Part shown: piece after piece, positions 56,961 through 64,000 of the stretch | How positions within the stretch are numbered: position 1 is the stretch's first letter | Layout: each line of letters opens with the position of its first letter | Assembly (NCBI GenBank): GCA_963695195.1 | Contig: CAVOGE010000007.1 | Span: 1,054,001 to 1,118,000 of the forward strand | DNA: 64,000 nucleotides | Origin: CF-167 sp963695195 | GTDB lineage: Bacteria > Chloroflexota > Limnocylindria > QHBO01 | Direction: 5' to 3' | Position numbers and translations under genes: made by a program | The notes under the pieces: generated by a model | Told to the model about the DNA's origin: nothing | Seen by the model: the letters and a program-made list of their open reading frames with translations, nothing else | Database searches by the model: none

Positions 56961-59342
56961 TTGAGAAGCCTGCGTAAGTTGCTGGCCGTGTCGGCCACCG
57001 TTGCTCTCCTCACCTCGATGGCGACGCCGGTCGGGGCATACGTCCCGGCCCGGGAGCCAGAGCCACAGGCCGCCCCGCGGTCGGACAATCTGCCGAATCC
57101 GCTGGCCGACGCCCAGTTCGCAGCGCGTCAGAAGGCGCTGCAGCTCGTCGCGCAGGGAAAGGCGACGCCGGTCGGGCCGAACGACGTCGTTCGACTTGAT
57201 TCATCGACCGCCGTTGCCCATGGCAACCGGAACGACCACAACTACGATTTCAAGAAGGGACATCAGTTCGTCGCGCTGTCGCGTGAGAGCGAGGACACGA
57301 TCTGGACCATTCTCGGCGAATTCGGCGACGCGGTTCACCCGAGCTATGAGGCCTTCGGGACGGATCCGGGACCGTCGCACAATGAGATCCCGGCCCCGGA
57401 CCGGTCAGTTGATAACACCAGCATCTGGACATCGGACTTCAACCAGGCGTACTACGAAGACATCCTCTTCTCGGGAAAGAGGGGTGACGTCTCGATGCGA
57501 AACTTCTACATTGAGCAGTCGTCAAATCGCTACACCGTGAACGGTACGGTCGAGGACTGGGTCACCGTTCCATACACGGAGACCCGGTACGGAGCCAACG
57601 TTTGCGGCGACATCGTCTGTTCCAATGTCTGGCGCTTTGTCCAGGACGAGGCAAACGTGTGGTACGCGAACGCGACCGCGACGATGACGGCTGACGAGAT
57701 CGATGCCTACCTCTCGCAGTTCGACGTATGGGATCGCTACGACCAGGACGGCGACGGCATCTTCGACGAGCCTGATGGGTACATTGACCACTTCCAGGCG
57801 GTCCACGCCGGTTCTGGCGAGGAGACCGGCGGCGGGGCACAGGGTGAGAACGCCATCTGGAGTCACCGGTGGTACGTTCAGCTGACGTGCATCGGCTGCG
57901 GCGGCCCGACCGTGGACGGCACGGTGGTGCCGTACGGCGGCACGCAGATCGGAGACAGCAAGTACTGGATCGGTGACTACACCGTCGAGCCTGAGGACGG
58001 CGGCGTGGGCGTGTTCGCCCACGAGTTCGGGCATGACCTTGGCCTGCCCGACCTGTATGACACTAGCGGCAACACCGGTGGCGCGGAGAACTCGACCGGC
58101 TTCTGGACGCTCTACTCCAGCGGTTCGTACGGCAGCACCGGCAAGGCCAAGGACGGCATTGGCAGCAAGCCGATCCCGATGAGCGCCTACGAGAAGATCT
58201 TCCTGAACTGGTCGAACCTGACGGTCGTTGACTCGGCGGACCAATCCACCGTCAAGTTGGGCCCGTCGTTCTTCAACAGCAAGTACGCCCAGCAGATCCT
58301 CGTGCTGCTGCCTGATAAGTCGGTCGATTTCCCGCTGGGTGATCCGTACTCGGGCGACTTCCAGTACTTCTCCGGGTCGGGCAACAGCCTTGACAACACC
58401 ATGACCCGGGACGTGACCTTGCCGCCGGGTCCTGTGGACCTTATGGCCAAGGTGAAGTACGACATCGAACCCGACTGGGACTATGCCTACCTGACGGTGG
58501 ACGGTGTTCCGGTACCAACGAACCTGTCGACCAACACCAGTCCCAATGGGCAGAACTTCGGCGAGGGCATCACCGGTTCGTCGGGCGGCGCGTGGATCGA
58601 CCTCACAGCCGACTTGTCGGCGTTTGCCAGCATGACGGTCAACATCGGCTTCGAGTACTGGACCGATGCCTTTGAGGCACCCGCGGGCCTGTTCATCGAT
58701 GACATCGCCATCACCGGACAACCGCTTGACAACGCCGAGACAGACCCGGGATGGACGTACGGTGGGTTCGACAGGGTCGGGTCGATAGTAAGCCAGTCGT
58801 TCTTCAACGCCTACTTCGTGGAATACCGGACGTACGGTGGCTACGACAACGGGTTGAAGACCGGCCCCTACAACTTCGGATTCCTTGACAACCCAAACCT
58901 TCAGAACTGGGTCGAACACTTCCCGTACCAGGACGGCATGCTGGTCTGGTACTACGACGAGTCATTCGAAGACAACAACGTCGGCGACAACTGCCTCAAT
59001 GGACGATGCGGTGGGCTGGTGCTGCCAGTCGACGCGCACCCGCAGTTGCTCCTCCAGCCGGACGGGCAGGTATGGCGGCCGCGCGTCCAGTCGTACGACG
59101 CGACGTTTGGATTCGATCGCACGGATCGCATCTGCCTTCACCGCGACAGCGTCAAGCGCTGCTACGGACGCTTGCGGGGCAACCCGAAATTCGACGATTC
59201 GAAGAGCTACTGGGTCCCGCCGAACCCAGCCATCGGCCACCTCGGATGGGCCAGCGTTCCGGTGCCCAACACCGGCACGACCATCCGCGTGAAGTCGATC
59301 GGCCACCAAGGCTCGTACATGACCGTGTACATCAACCACTGA
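56961..59342 (+). CDS. Secreted M6 family (immune inhibitor A-like) metalloprotease
   Basis: 793 aa from TTG with GGAGG 9 nt upstream. Signal peptide RKLLAVSATVALLTSMATPVGA. A propeptide-like region is followed by the M6 domain with the zinc motif HEFGHDLGLPD (His354, Glu355, His358). DFNQAYYEDILFS, YTVNGTVEDWVTVPYTETRYG and TGFWTLYSSGSYG are typical. A MAM/jelly-roll-like domain (residues about 470-590, DLMAKVKYDIEPDWDYAYLTVDG) and a C-terminal Trp/Tyr-rich domain follow. Base composition is less GC-rich than its neighbours, and Tyr, Asn and Asp are frequent, as expected for a secreted enzyme. A terminator follows. Confidence 0.92.
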   Translation: MRSLRKLLAVSATVALLTSMATPVGAYVPAREPEPQAAPRSDNLPNPLADAQFAARQKALQLVAQGKATPVGPNDVVRLDSSTAVAHGNRNDHNYDFKKGHQFVALSRESEDTIWTILGEFGDAVHPSYEAFGTDPGPSHNEIPAPDRSVDNTSIWTSDFNQAYYEDILFSGKRGDVSMRNFYIEQSSNRYTVNGTVEDWVTVPYTETRYGANVCGDIVCSNVWRFVQDEANVWYANATATMTADEIDAYLSQFDVWDRYDQDGDGIFDEPDGYIDHFQAVHAGSGEETGGGAQGENAIWSHRWYVQLTCIGCGGPTVDGTVVPYGGTQIGDSKYWIGDYTVEPEDGGVGVFAHEFGHDLGLPDLYDTSGNTGGAENSTGFWTLYSSGSYGSTGKAKDGIGSKPIPMSAYEKIFLNWSNLTVVDSADQSTVKLGPSFFNSKYAQQILVLLPDKSVDFPLGDPYSGDFQYFSGSGNSLDNTMTRDVTLPPGPVDLMAKVKYDIEPDWDYAYLTVDGVPVPTNLSTNTSPNGQNFGEGITGSSGGAWIDLTADLSAFASMTVNIGFEYWTDAFEAPAGLFIDDIAITGQPLDNAETDPGWTYGGFDRVGSIVSQSFFNAYFVEYRTYGGYDNGLKTGPYNFGFLDNPNLQNWVEHFPYQDGMLVWYYDESFEDNNVGDNCLNGRCGGLVLPVDAHPQLLLQPDGQVWRPRVQSYDATFGFDRTDRICLHRDSVKRCYGRLRGNPKFDDSKSYWVPPNPAIGHLGWASVPVPNTGTTIRVKSIGHQGSYMTVYINH

Positions 59343-59368
59343 TGTTCCGAGTCTGAGAACTGGATCTC

Positions 59369-59408
59369 GCAGAGGCCCGCCGGTCCGCCGGCGGGCCTCT
59401 GCCTTTCC
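59369..59408 (+). terminator. Rho-independent terminator of the protease gene
   Basis: GCAGAGGCCCGCCGG (59369-59383), loop TCCG, CCGGCGGGCCTCTGC (59388-59402): a perfect 15 bp stem, followed by CTTTCC. It is 27 nt after the protease stop. Confidence 0.85.
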
Positions 59409-59421
59409 GCGGCGAACGTGG

Positions 59422-59427
59422 TTAACT
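59422..59427 (+). promoter_or_regulatory. -10 box for leaderless small lipoprotein gene
   Basis: TTAACT-GGGCCTT-GTG, 7 nt gap, no SD. It stands just after the protease terminator, which fits a new transcription unit. Confidence 0.45.
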
Positions 59428-59434
59428 GGGCCTT

Positions 59435-59665
59435 GTGACTCGACTCCGCGCCCTCATCGTCGCCAGTACGCTCGCCGCAGCGGCTGGGCTGGGCGCCTGC
59501 ACGGTGCCGGCCGGGCCGACCGATAACCAGGGTCCCTCAGACCGGCCGACGGCCACCCAAACACCTGACAGCAGCCCGGCAGCGAGCAGCTCACCTGTCT
59601 TCCCGCAGGAATCGCCCCGGCCGCCTGTCTCTCCGACCCCGGAGATCCCTCCGCCGATCGACTAG
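59435..59665 (+). CDS. Small Pro/Ser-rich lipoprotein
   Basis: 76 aa from GTG. A signal peptide ends at the lipobox LGAC (Cys22). The rest is a low-complexity Pro/Ser/Thr tail (SPVFPQESPRPPVSPTPEIPPPID) with no fold visible, perhaps a cell-surface spacer peptide. It lies between the protease terminator and the convergent cinA gene. The signal peptide and -10 box argue that it is real, but no family was recognised. Confidence 0.55.
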   Translation: MTRLRALIVASTLAAAAGLGACTVPAGPTDNQGPSDRPTATQTPDSSPAASSSPVFPQESPRPPVSPTPEIPPPID

Positions 59666-59669
59666 CGGC

Positions 59670-60810
59670 TTAGCCGATCGCTCGCCGCACCTGGTCGAGA
59701 GCCGCGAACGCGGCCCGCCGCAGCCGCTGCTGGCCGCTGCCGTGAACGCGGACCTCGACCGTCGCCAGGCTGACGGCCCCTTCCACCGAGACACGAATGC
59801 GCGAGCGGCCGTGCGCGTCGGGAGCGAGCAGAGCCAGCTGGATGAGGGCGTCAGCAGTCAGAGTGGCGCCCGCGCCTCCGGCCTCCAGCACGCCCCCGAT
59901 GAAGCCCGCGGCGCCGTCGACCACTTGGACCGCCGACAGGATCGCCATCAACACACCCTGCGTCCGCGATTCGGAGGTGGCGACCGTCGCCGCCCCGGCG
60001 CGGCCGAGCGCGGCGAGGGCGAGAGAGGCGAGGTCATCGTCATCGGTTCCATAGACGTGGTCGCCGAGCAGCGAAAGCGCCCGCGCCACCGGCGGATCCA
60101 GCGCCGCCGCATCGCCGCGGGTCGAGAAGCGGAGGTGCACGCCGTCGTCGCGGGCGTAGATGCCGGCCTCGACCCCATCCCCCGGCGTGGTCAGCAGGTC
60201 GTCGACCAGGTCGGAGATAGCCGACTCACCGATGCCGAAGGTCTTCACCGTCCGCGTATGCACCGGGCGCAGCGCGAAGCGCGCTGGCAGGCGCGGGGCG
60301 ACCGCATCGGTCCACATGGCACGCATCTCCGACGGCACGCCGGGCAACAGCACGGTCACCGATCCGTCGCGGTCGACCCACCAGCCGGGCGCCGAGCCGA
60401 GGGGGTTGGCAAGCGGCTCGGCCGATGGCGATCAGCATCGCCTGGCGCAGGTTCGAGGTGGGCATCGTTCCGTAGGCCGCGAAGCGTTCGCGCAGCTGCG
60501 CCTCCAGCGCCGCATCCGGGCGCAGCGCTTCGCCGAGCGCGGCCGCGAGCGCATCACGGGTCAGGTCATCGTGGGTCGGCCCCAGACCGCCGGTCGCCAC
60601 CACCAGGTCGGTGCGCCCGCGGGACTCCACGAAGGCTGCGGCGATCACCGCGGTGTCATCGGGCAGGTGGCGCGTGGAGCGCAACGGGATCCCGAGGCGG
60701 GCGAGCGCGGCACCGAGGAACGCGGCGTTCGTATCGGTCGTCTCGCCGGCCAACAGCTCCGAGCCGATGCTCAGCAGCTCCGCGGTGGGTCCATCGGTCG
60801 GCTCGGTCAT
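59670..60810 (-). pseudogene. cinA: CinA-like competence/damage protein, frameshifted
   Basis: The N-terminal molybdopterin-binding-like domain (ELLSIGSELLAGETTDTNAAFLGAAL, VVATGGLGPTHDDLTRDAL) and the C-terminal CinA domain (LASLALAALGRAGAATVATSESRTQGVLMAILS...GGVLEAGGAGATLTADALI) lie in two frames. After NLRQAMLIAI the first frame goes astray; the other reads AEPLANPLGSAPGWWVDRDG then SVTVLLPGVPSEMRAMW. One extra G at about 60420-60422 accounts for it. Family members act as pyrophosphatases or NMN deamidases; the typical GGTA(S/T)GELTA block is here altered (TSESRTQG). ATG 60810 follows GACCG. Confidence 0.75.
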
Positions 60811-60856
60811 CGGTCTTGCGAAAGTCTAGCGGTGAGCAGAGAAGCGGTCGGGCGCG

Positions 60857-60862
60857 TAGGAT
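60857..60862 (+). promoter_or_regulatory. -10 box for leaderless PPOX gene
   Basis: TAGGAT-CGGGGC-ATG, 6 nt gap, no SD; near-identical to the box before the TauE gene. Confidence 0.5.
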
Positions 60863-60868
60863 CGGGGC

Positions 60869-61282
60869 ATGGCTGAATCAATGGTTGCCGGGACCACCAT
60901 CACCCCGGACCTTCGTGAATGGCTGCTGCGCACGCTGCGCTTCCCGGTCATGGCAACGATCGGCAAGAGCGGGATGCCGAGCCTCTCGGTCGTCTGGTTC
61001 GACGTCGACCCCGACCGTGACGACACGATCCTGCTCAACACGCTGAAGGGGCGCGTCAAGGACCGGCACCTGCGCCGCGACCCGCGGATCAGCCTCTGCT
61101 TCGTGGACGGCACCGAGTACGTGACGCTCGAGGGTCGCGCGGAGATCGACGACGATGCCGAGCGCGGTGACGCGGGCATCTGGGCGCTCGCCCGACGCTA
61201 CGGCCAGGGCGAGGGTTCGTTCGCGCCCGGGCACCGGATCAACATCGCGGTGCGCGTCGAGCGCGTCATCTGGCACCGATGA
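60869..61282 (+). CDS. PPOX class F420-dependent oxidoreductase
   Basis: 137 aa, split-barrel FMN/F420-binding fold of the pyridoxamine-phosphate-oxidase superfamily. LLRTLRFPVMATIGKSGMPSLSVVWFDVD, then ILLNTLKGRVKDRHLRRDPRISLCFVDGTEYVTLEGRAEI are typical of the F420 subgroup; the basic RVKDRHLRRDPR stretch fits the phosphate and glutamate tail of F420. Substrate unknown. The LLM oxidoreductase gene follows after 7 nt, and cofD/cofC are nearby. Confidence 0.85.
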   Translation: MAESMVAGTTITPDLREWLLRTLRFPVMATIGKSGMPSLSVVWFDVDPDRDDTILLNTLKGRVKDRHLRRDPRISLCFVDGTEYVTLEGRAEIDDDAERGDAGIWALARRYGQGEGSFAPGHRINIAVRVERVIWHR

Positions 61283-61289
61283 GGGCCGC

Positions 61290-62246
61290 GTGACGGCCCC
61301 GGTTGCCCCGCCGCCCCCCGTCCGCCTGGGGATGCTGGCCTGGAACCAATACACCACCTGGCCGGCCATGCGCGACGCTGGCGTCGCGGCGGATCGGTTG
61401 GGGTACGACGACATCTGGACCTGGGACCACCTCTACCCGATCGTCGGCTCCCACGAAGGACCGATCCTCGAGGGCTGGATGGCGCTCGCCGGCTGGGCAG
61501 CGGTCACCTCGCGTGCCCGCATCGGCCTGATGGTCGGCGCAAACCCGTTCCGCAACCCGGCGCTGGTCGCCAAGATGGCCACTACGCTCGATCACATCAG
61601 TGGCGGCCGCGCCATCCTGGGGATCGGCGGGGCATGGTTCGCCACCGAGCACGCCGCCTATGGGTTCGACTTCGGCGGGTCGCCGGGCGAGCGACTGCGC
61701 TGGCTCGATGAGGCGGCGCGGATCATGCGCGGCATGATCGACGGCACCGAGCCGTCGGGCGCGGAGTTCTACGCGACGAAGTCGGTCCGCAACGATCCGC
61801 CGCCGATTCAGGCGCGGATGCCGCTGCTGATCGGTGGGGGAGGGGAGCGCCGGACGCTGCGCACCGTCGCCCGGTACGCCGACATGTGCAACGTGGGCGG
61901 CGGCTTCGACAACATCAAGCACAAGGACGAGGTGCTGCGGGCCCACTGTGCGGAGATCGGCCGCGACGAGTCCGAGATCGAGCGCACCGCGGGGATGGGC
62001 ATCTGCGTCATCCGCGACACGGCAGAGGAGGCGGAGCGCGTGGCGCTGGCCCTGTTCGCGGCCAACGGCAACGCCAAGCCCTGGTCCAATCAGCTCGTTG
62101 GGACCCCGGAGCAGGTGGCCGAGAAGATGCGGCCGTTCCTGGGGATCGGCTTCCGGCACTTCATCCTCGGCTTCCCCGGTCCGCACGACACGGAGACGAT
62201 GGAGCGGATGATCACCGACGTGAAGCCGCTGCTCGAGGGAAGCTGA
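61290..62246 (+). CDS. LLM class F420-dependent oxidoreductase
   Basis: 318 aa from GTG 61290. Luciferase-like barrel: LGMLAWNQYTTWPAMRDAGVAADRLGYDDIWTWDHLYPIVG, MVGANPFRNPALVAKMATTLDHISGGRAILGIGGAWFATEHAAYGFDFG, MPLLIGGGGERRTLRTVARYADMCNVGGG and LVGTPEQVAEKMRPFLGIGFRHFILGFPGPHD. This pattern is common in F420-dependent reductases and dehydrogenases of high-GC bacteria. It differs clearly from the LLM protein at 49379. It is co-directional with, and 7 nt after, the PPOX gene; substrate unknown. Confidence 0.88.
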   Translation: MTAPVAPPPPVRLGMLAWNQYTTWPAMRDAGVAADRLGYDDIWTWDHLYPIVGSHEGPILEGWMALAGWAAVTSRARIGLMVGANPFRNPALVAKMATTLDHISGGRAILGIGGAWFATEHAAYGFDFGGSPGERLRWLDEAARIMRGMIDGTEPSGAEFYATKSVRNDPPPIQARMPLLIGGGGERRTLRTVARYADMCNVGGGFDNIKHKDEVLRAHCAEIGRDESEIERTAGMGICVIRDTAEEAERVALALFAANGNAKPWSNQLVGTPEQVAEKMRPFLGIGFRHFILGFPGPHDTETMERMITDVKPLLEGS

Positions 62247-62263
62247 CGCCCTTCGATCCGCGG

Positions 62264-62414
62264 TACCACGTGACGTAGTTCAACAGCGCGTCTCGCGCTC
62301 CTTGACTCGCCGGCGCGCGCTGCGTCACTACGGGAAGTGGTACGGCGACGCGTGAGACACGGTATCAGGGCTCCGAGACCCTCCCCACGTGCCGATGAAC
62401 TACGGGACGTGGTA
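62264..62414. repeat. Palindrome-ended intergenic repeat, copy 2 (151 bp)
   Basis: Left end TACCACGTGACGTAGTTCA (62264-62282) and right end TGAACTACGGGACGTGGTA (62396-62414) are inverted repeats with 17 of 19 matches. The inside shares ACAGCGC, CTGCGTCACTAC, GTACGGCGAC, GGGCTCCG and CCACGTGCCGATGAAC with copy 1 at 49165-49354. It begins 17 nt after an LLM oxidoreductase stop, while copy 1 ends 24 nt before another LLM gene. No open frame. Confidence 0.75.
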
Positions 62415-62620
62415 TCTCCGCGATCGCCCGCGACTACGGCGGTGAGTGCTACTTGTGAGCGCGCGGCGGCCCAGGCACGCCCTCAACACGCGAACAGAAC
62501 GGGAGGTAGTGCCGATGCGCGTCCACCGGCACCAATCGGCTATGCGTGCGTGAGCAGCACGTGACGCAATAATCGGGCGGGCGGCGGACGGCCGCCGAGG
62601 CAGGCAGCTCGCGCCAGCGC
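62415..62620. other. Non-coding stretch before cofD
   Basis: No gene seen. Contains weak echoes of the repeat (GTGCCGATGCGC near 62510, GCACGTGACGCAATAAT near 62557) and a 6 bp stem CGGCGG-ACGG-CCGCCG at 62582-62597, just before the cofD promoter. The echoes may be an older, decayed copy. Confidence 0.4.
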
Positions 62621-62626
62621 TACGCT
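62621..62626 (+). promoter_or_regulatory. -10 box for leaderless cofD
   Basis: TACGCT-CTCCGG-GTG, 6 nt gap, no SD. Confidence 0.5.
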
Positions 62627-62632
62627 CTCCGG

Positions 62633-63577
62633 GTGAAGGTCACGCTGCTTGCCGGCGGCACCGGGGGAGCCAAGCTGGCGCACGGCTTCCAGGCGGCGCT
62701 CCCCCCGGGCGACCTGACGGTGATCGTCAACGTGGCCGACGACACCGAGCGCTTTGGCCTCCTTGTCTGCCCGGACATCGACACCATCCTGTACACCCTC
62801 TCCGGCCTCGCGGATCGCGAGCAGGGCTGGGGCGTCCGCGGCGACACCTACACGGCCCTTGCCCAGCTCGAGCGGTACGGCGAGGAGGCCTGGTTCCGCA
62901 TCGGTGACGCGGACCTGGCGACGCACGTCCATCGCGCCAACCTCTTGCGCGGAGGCCTCTCCCTGACCGATGCCACCGCCGCGATGACCGCCGCGCTGGG
63001 CGTGCCGAGCCACCTCGTTCCGGCGACCGACGACCGGCTGCGCAGCATGGTCCAGACCGATGCCGGCGAGGTCGACTTCCAGGACTACTTCGTGCGCCGA
63101 CACCAGGCCGATGCCGTCCGTGGCCTCCGCCTGGACGGCATGGCGTCGGCCCGGCCGAGTCCCGCGGCGCTCGTCGCGCTGGCGGAGGCGGAGCTGGTGG
63201 TGATCGGTCCGTCCAACCCGATCGTCAGCATCGGCCCGATCCTGGCCATCCCCGGCATGCGCGAGGCCGTGCTCGCCGCGAACGCGCCACGGATCGGGGT
63301 GAGCGGGATCGTGGCCGGCAGGGCGTTGCGCGGACCGGCGGACCGGATGCTCGTCTCGCTGGGGCACGAGTCGAGCGCGCTCGGCGTGGCGCGGCTCTAT
63401 GCGGGGCTGCTGGACCGCTTTGTGATCGACGAGGCCGATGCCGACCTTGCCCCGGCGATCGAGGGCGAGCTGGGGATCGCGGTCAGCGTCATGCCGACGG
63501 TGATGAGCACCGACCAGGACCGCGCCACCCTGGCCGGGGAGCTGATCCGCATCGGCGAGGGTATGCTCAACCGGTGA
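62633..63577 (+). CDS. cofD: 2-phospho-L-lactate transferase CofD/FbiA
   Basis: 314 aa from GTG. Transfers the phospho-lactyl (or phosphoenolpyruvyl) group from the GDP-activated donor to the deazaflavin Fo, making F420-0 or its dehydro form. Signature blocks are VTLLAGGTGGAKLAHGFQAAL, VNVADDTERFGLLVCPDIDTILYTLSG, FRIGDADLATHVHRANLLRGGLSLTDAT and VVIGPSNPIVSIGPILAIPGMREAV. The leaderless start has TACGCT 6 nt upstream. Its stop overlaps the cofC start (GTGA), so donor and transfer enzymes are co-translated. Confidence 0.96.
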   Translation: MKVTLLAGGTGGAKLAHGFQAALPPGDLTVIVNVADDTERFGLLVCPDIDTILYTLSGLADREQGWGVRGDTYTALAQLERYGEEAWFRIGDADLATHVHRANLLRGGLSLTDATAAMTAALGVPSHLVPATDDRLRSMVQTDAGEVDFQDYFVRRHQADAVRGLRLDGMASARPSPAALVALAEAELVVIGPSNPIVSIGPILAIPGMREAVLAANAPRIGVSGIVAGRALRGPADRMLVSLGHESSALGVARLYAGLLDRFVIDEADADLAPAIEGELGIAVSVMPTVMSTDQDRATLAGELIRIGEGMLNR

Positions 63578-64000
63578 GCATCCGGATCATCGTGCCGCAC
63601 CGCGGGCTGGCTGCGGCAAAGACGAGGCTCGCCACGATCCTGCACCCCGACGAGCGCATGAAGCTGGCTGAACGGCTGCTGGCGAGCGTCCTGAGCGTTG
63701 CCCGCCAGGCGTGCGACGACGTGGTGGTCATCTCTCCCTCCGCGGCGCTTGAGCCGATGGTGTCCGCTGCCGGTGCCCGCCTGGTGGCGCAGCACGGGAT
63801 GGGTCTCAACGCCGGTCTCGAGGAGGCGCGTGCGGCCGCGCTCACGGAGGGCGTGACCACGCTGGTCGTGCTGCATGGGGATCTGCCCAACCTGGGCGCC
63901 GCCGACATCCAAGCGCTCCTCGACGCGCTGCCAGCGCCCGCCGGCGTGGTTATCGGGCCTGACAAGGCCGGGACGGGCACCAACGCGCTCGCCATGCAGC
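63574..64000 (+). CDS. cofC: 2-phospho-L-lactate guanylyltransferase CofC (partial)
   Basis: First 142 codons from GTG 63574; cut by the right edge. Activates 2-phospholactate or phosphoenolpyruvate with GTP for CofD. SIRIIVPHRGLAAAKTRLATILHPDERMKLAERLLASVLSVARQA is the nucleotidyltransferase start, HGMGLNAGLEEARAAAL and VVLHGDLPNLGAADI hold the metal Asp, and IGPDKAGTGTNALAMQ is the family GTN block. The normal length is about 200-220 aa. Confidence 0.93.
   Translation, partial: MSIRIIVPHRGLAAAKTRLATILHPDERMKLAERLLASVLSVARQACDDVVVISPSAALEPMVSAAGARLVAQHGMGLNAGLEEARAAALTEGVTTLVVLHGDLPNLGAADIQALLDALPAPAGVVIGPDKAGTGTNALAMQ

Noticed and set aside
57522..58919. Minus-strand frame of 465 codons over the M6 protease
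   Set aside because: Antisense shadow; the plus strand has the signal peptide, zinc motif and terminator.
62264..62414. Insertion sequence with a decayed transposase
   Set aside because: At 151 bp there is no coding capacity or transposase-like sequence; only the inverted ends support mobility.
1..64000. tRNA, rRNA or riboswitch genes
   Set aside because: No intergenic stretch showed a cloverleaf, rRNA-like or known riboswitch pattern by eye; most gaps are under 150 bp.

Overview
The window is high-GC, densely packed bacterial chromosome with mostly short intergenic gaps. The gene mix suggests an actinobacterium-like, high-GC lineage; my best guess is Chloroflexota of the Limnocylindria/Ellin6529 kind. 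This rests on coenzyme F420 biosynthesis genes plus F420-type oxidoreductases, two large class III cyclase/ATPase/helical-repeat regulators, DUF3179 and SCO4226-like proteins, and many genes with a -10 box 6-7 nt before the start codon and no Shine-Dalgarno (SD) site. No rRNA, tRNA, CRISPR array, phage or transposase gene was seen.

Layout. 0-4.5 kb: the end of a sugar ABC importer locus (binding protein, permease, and what looks like the tail of its ATPase), a proline racemase family enzyme, a small frameshifted gene and an XdhC protein. 4.5-19.3 kb: a cyclase/AAA/TPR regulator, MoaA, a CPBP protease, a GlcD-like flavoenzyme, a nickel-binding-like protein, TauE, DUF3179, a flavin disulfide reductase divergent from a Crp regulator, NAD(P)HX epimerase, a glycoside hydrolase remnant, HutI and an EamA transporter. 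19.3-29 kb: a second cyclase/ATPase regulator, two ABC-2 type ATPase/permease pairs and the three-gene proton-translocating transhydrogenase (pntAA-pntAB-pntB). 29-39 kb: cation/proton antiporters, a HAD phosphatase, and an overlapping three-gene operon (GT-A glycosyltransferase, universal-stress-protein/GpgS fusion, glycerate kinase) that looks like a glucosylglycerate-type compatible-solute operon. 39-44 kb: a thiamine-precursor/pyrimidine-like ABC importer with a class III aminotransferase. 44-52 kb: a truncated LuxR-type ATPase, a frameshifted PLP decarboxylase, a P-loop kinase-like protein, PAS and metallo-beta-lactamase proteins, a beta-ureidopropionase-like amidase, an F420-type (LLM) oxidoreductase and an aminotransferase. 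52-59 kb: two genes with near-identical promoters (YhhN and a phospholipase C-like protein), dihydropyrimidinase, a lipoprotein, a diacylglycerol kinase and a secreted M6 metalloprotease. 59-64 kb: CinA (frameshifted), an F420-type PPOX protein, a second LLM oxidoreductase, and cofD-cofC.

How the genes connect. Dihydropyrimidinase, the ureidopropionase-like amidase, the class III aminotransferase and the THI5-like importer together resemble reductive pyrimidine breakdown. An F420-type oxidoreductase lies beside them and the last F420 assembly genes are about 8 kb away. Two kinds of unexplained structure stand out: a pair of palindrome-ended 150-190 bp intergenic repeats at 49.2 and 62.3 kb, and single-base frameshifts in five otherwise good genes. 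The frameshifts may be real decay or consensus error in G/C runs.
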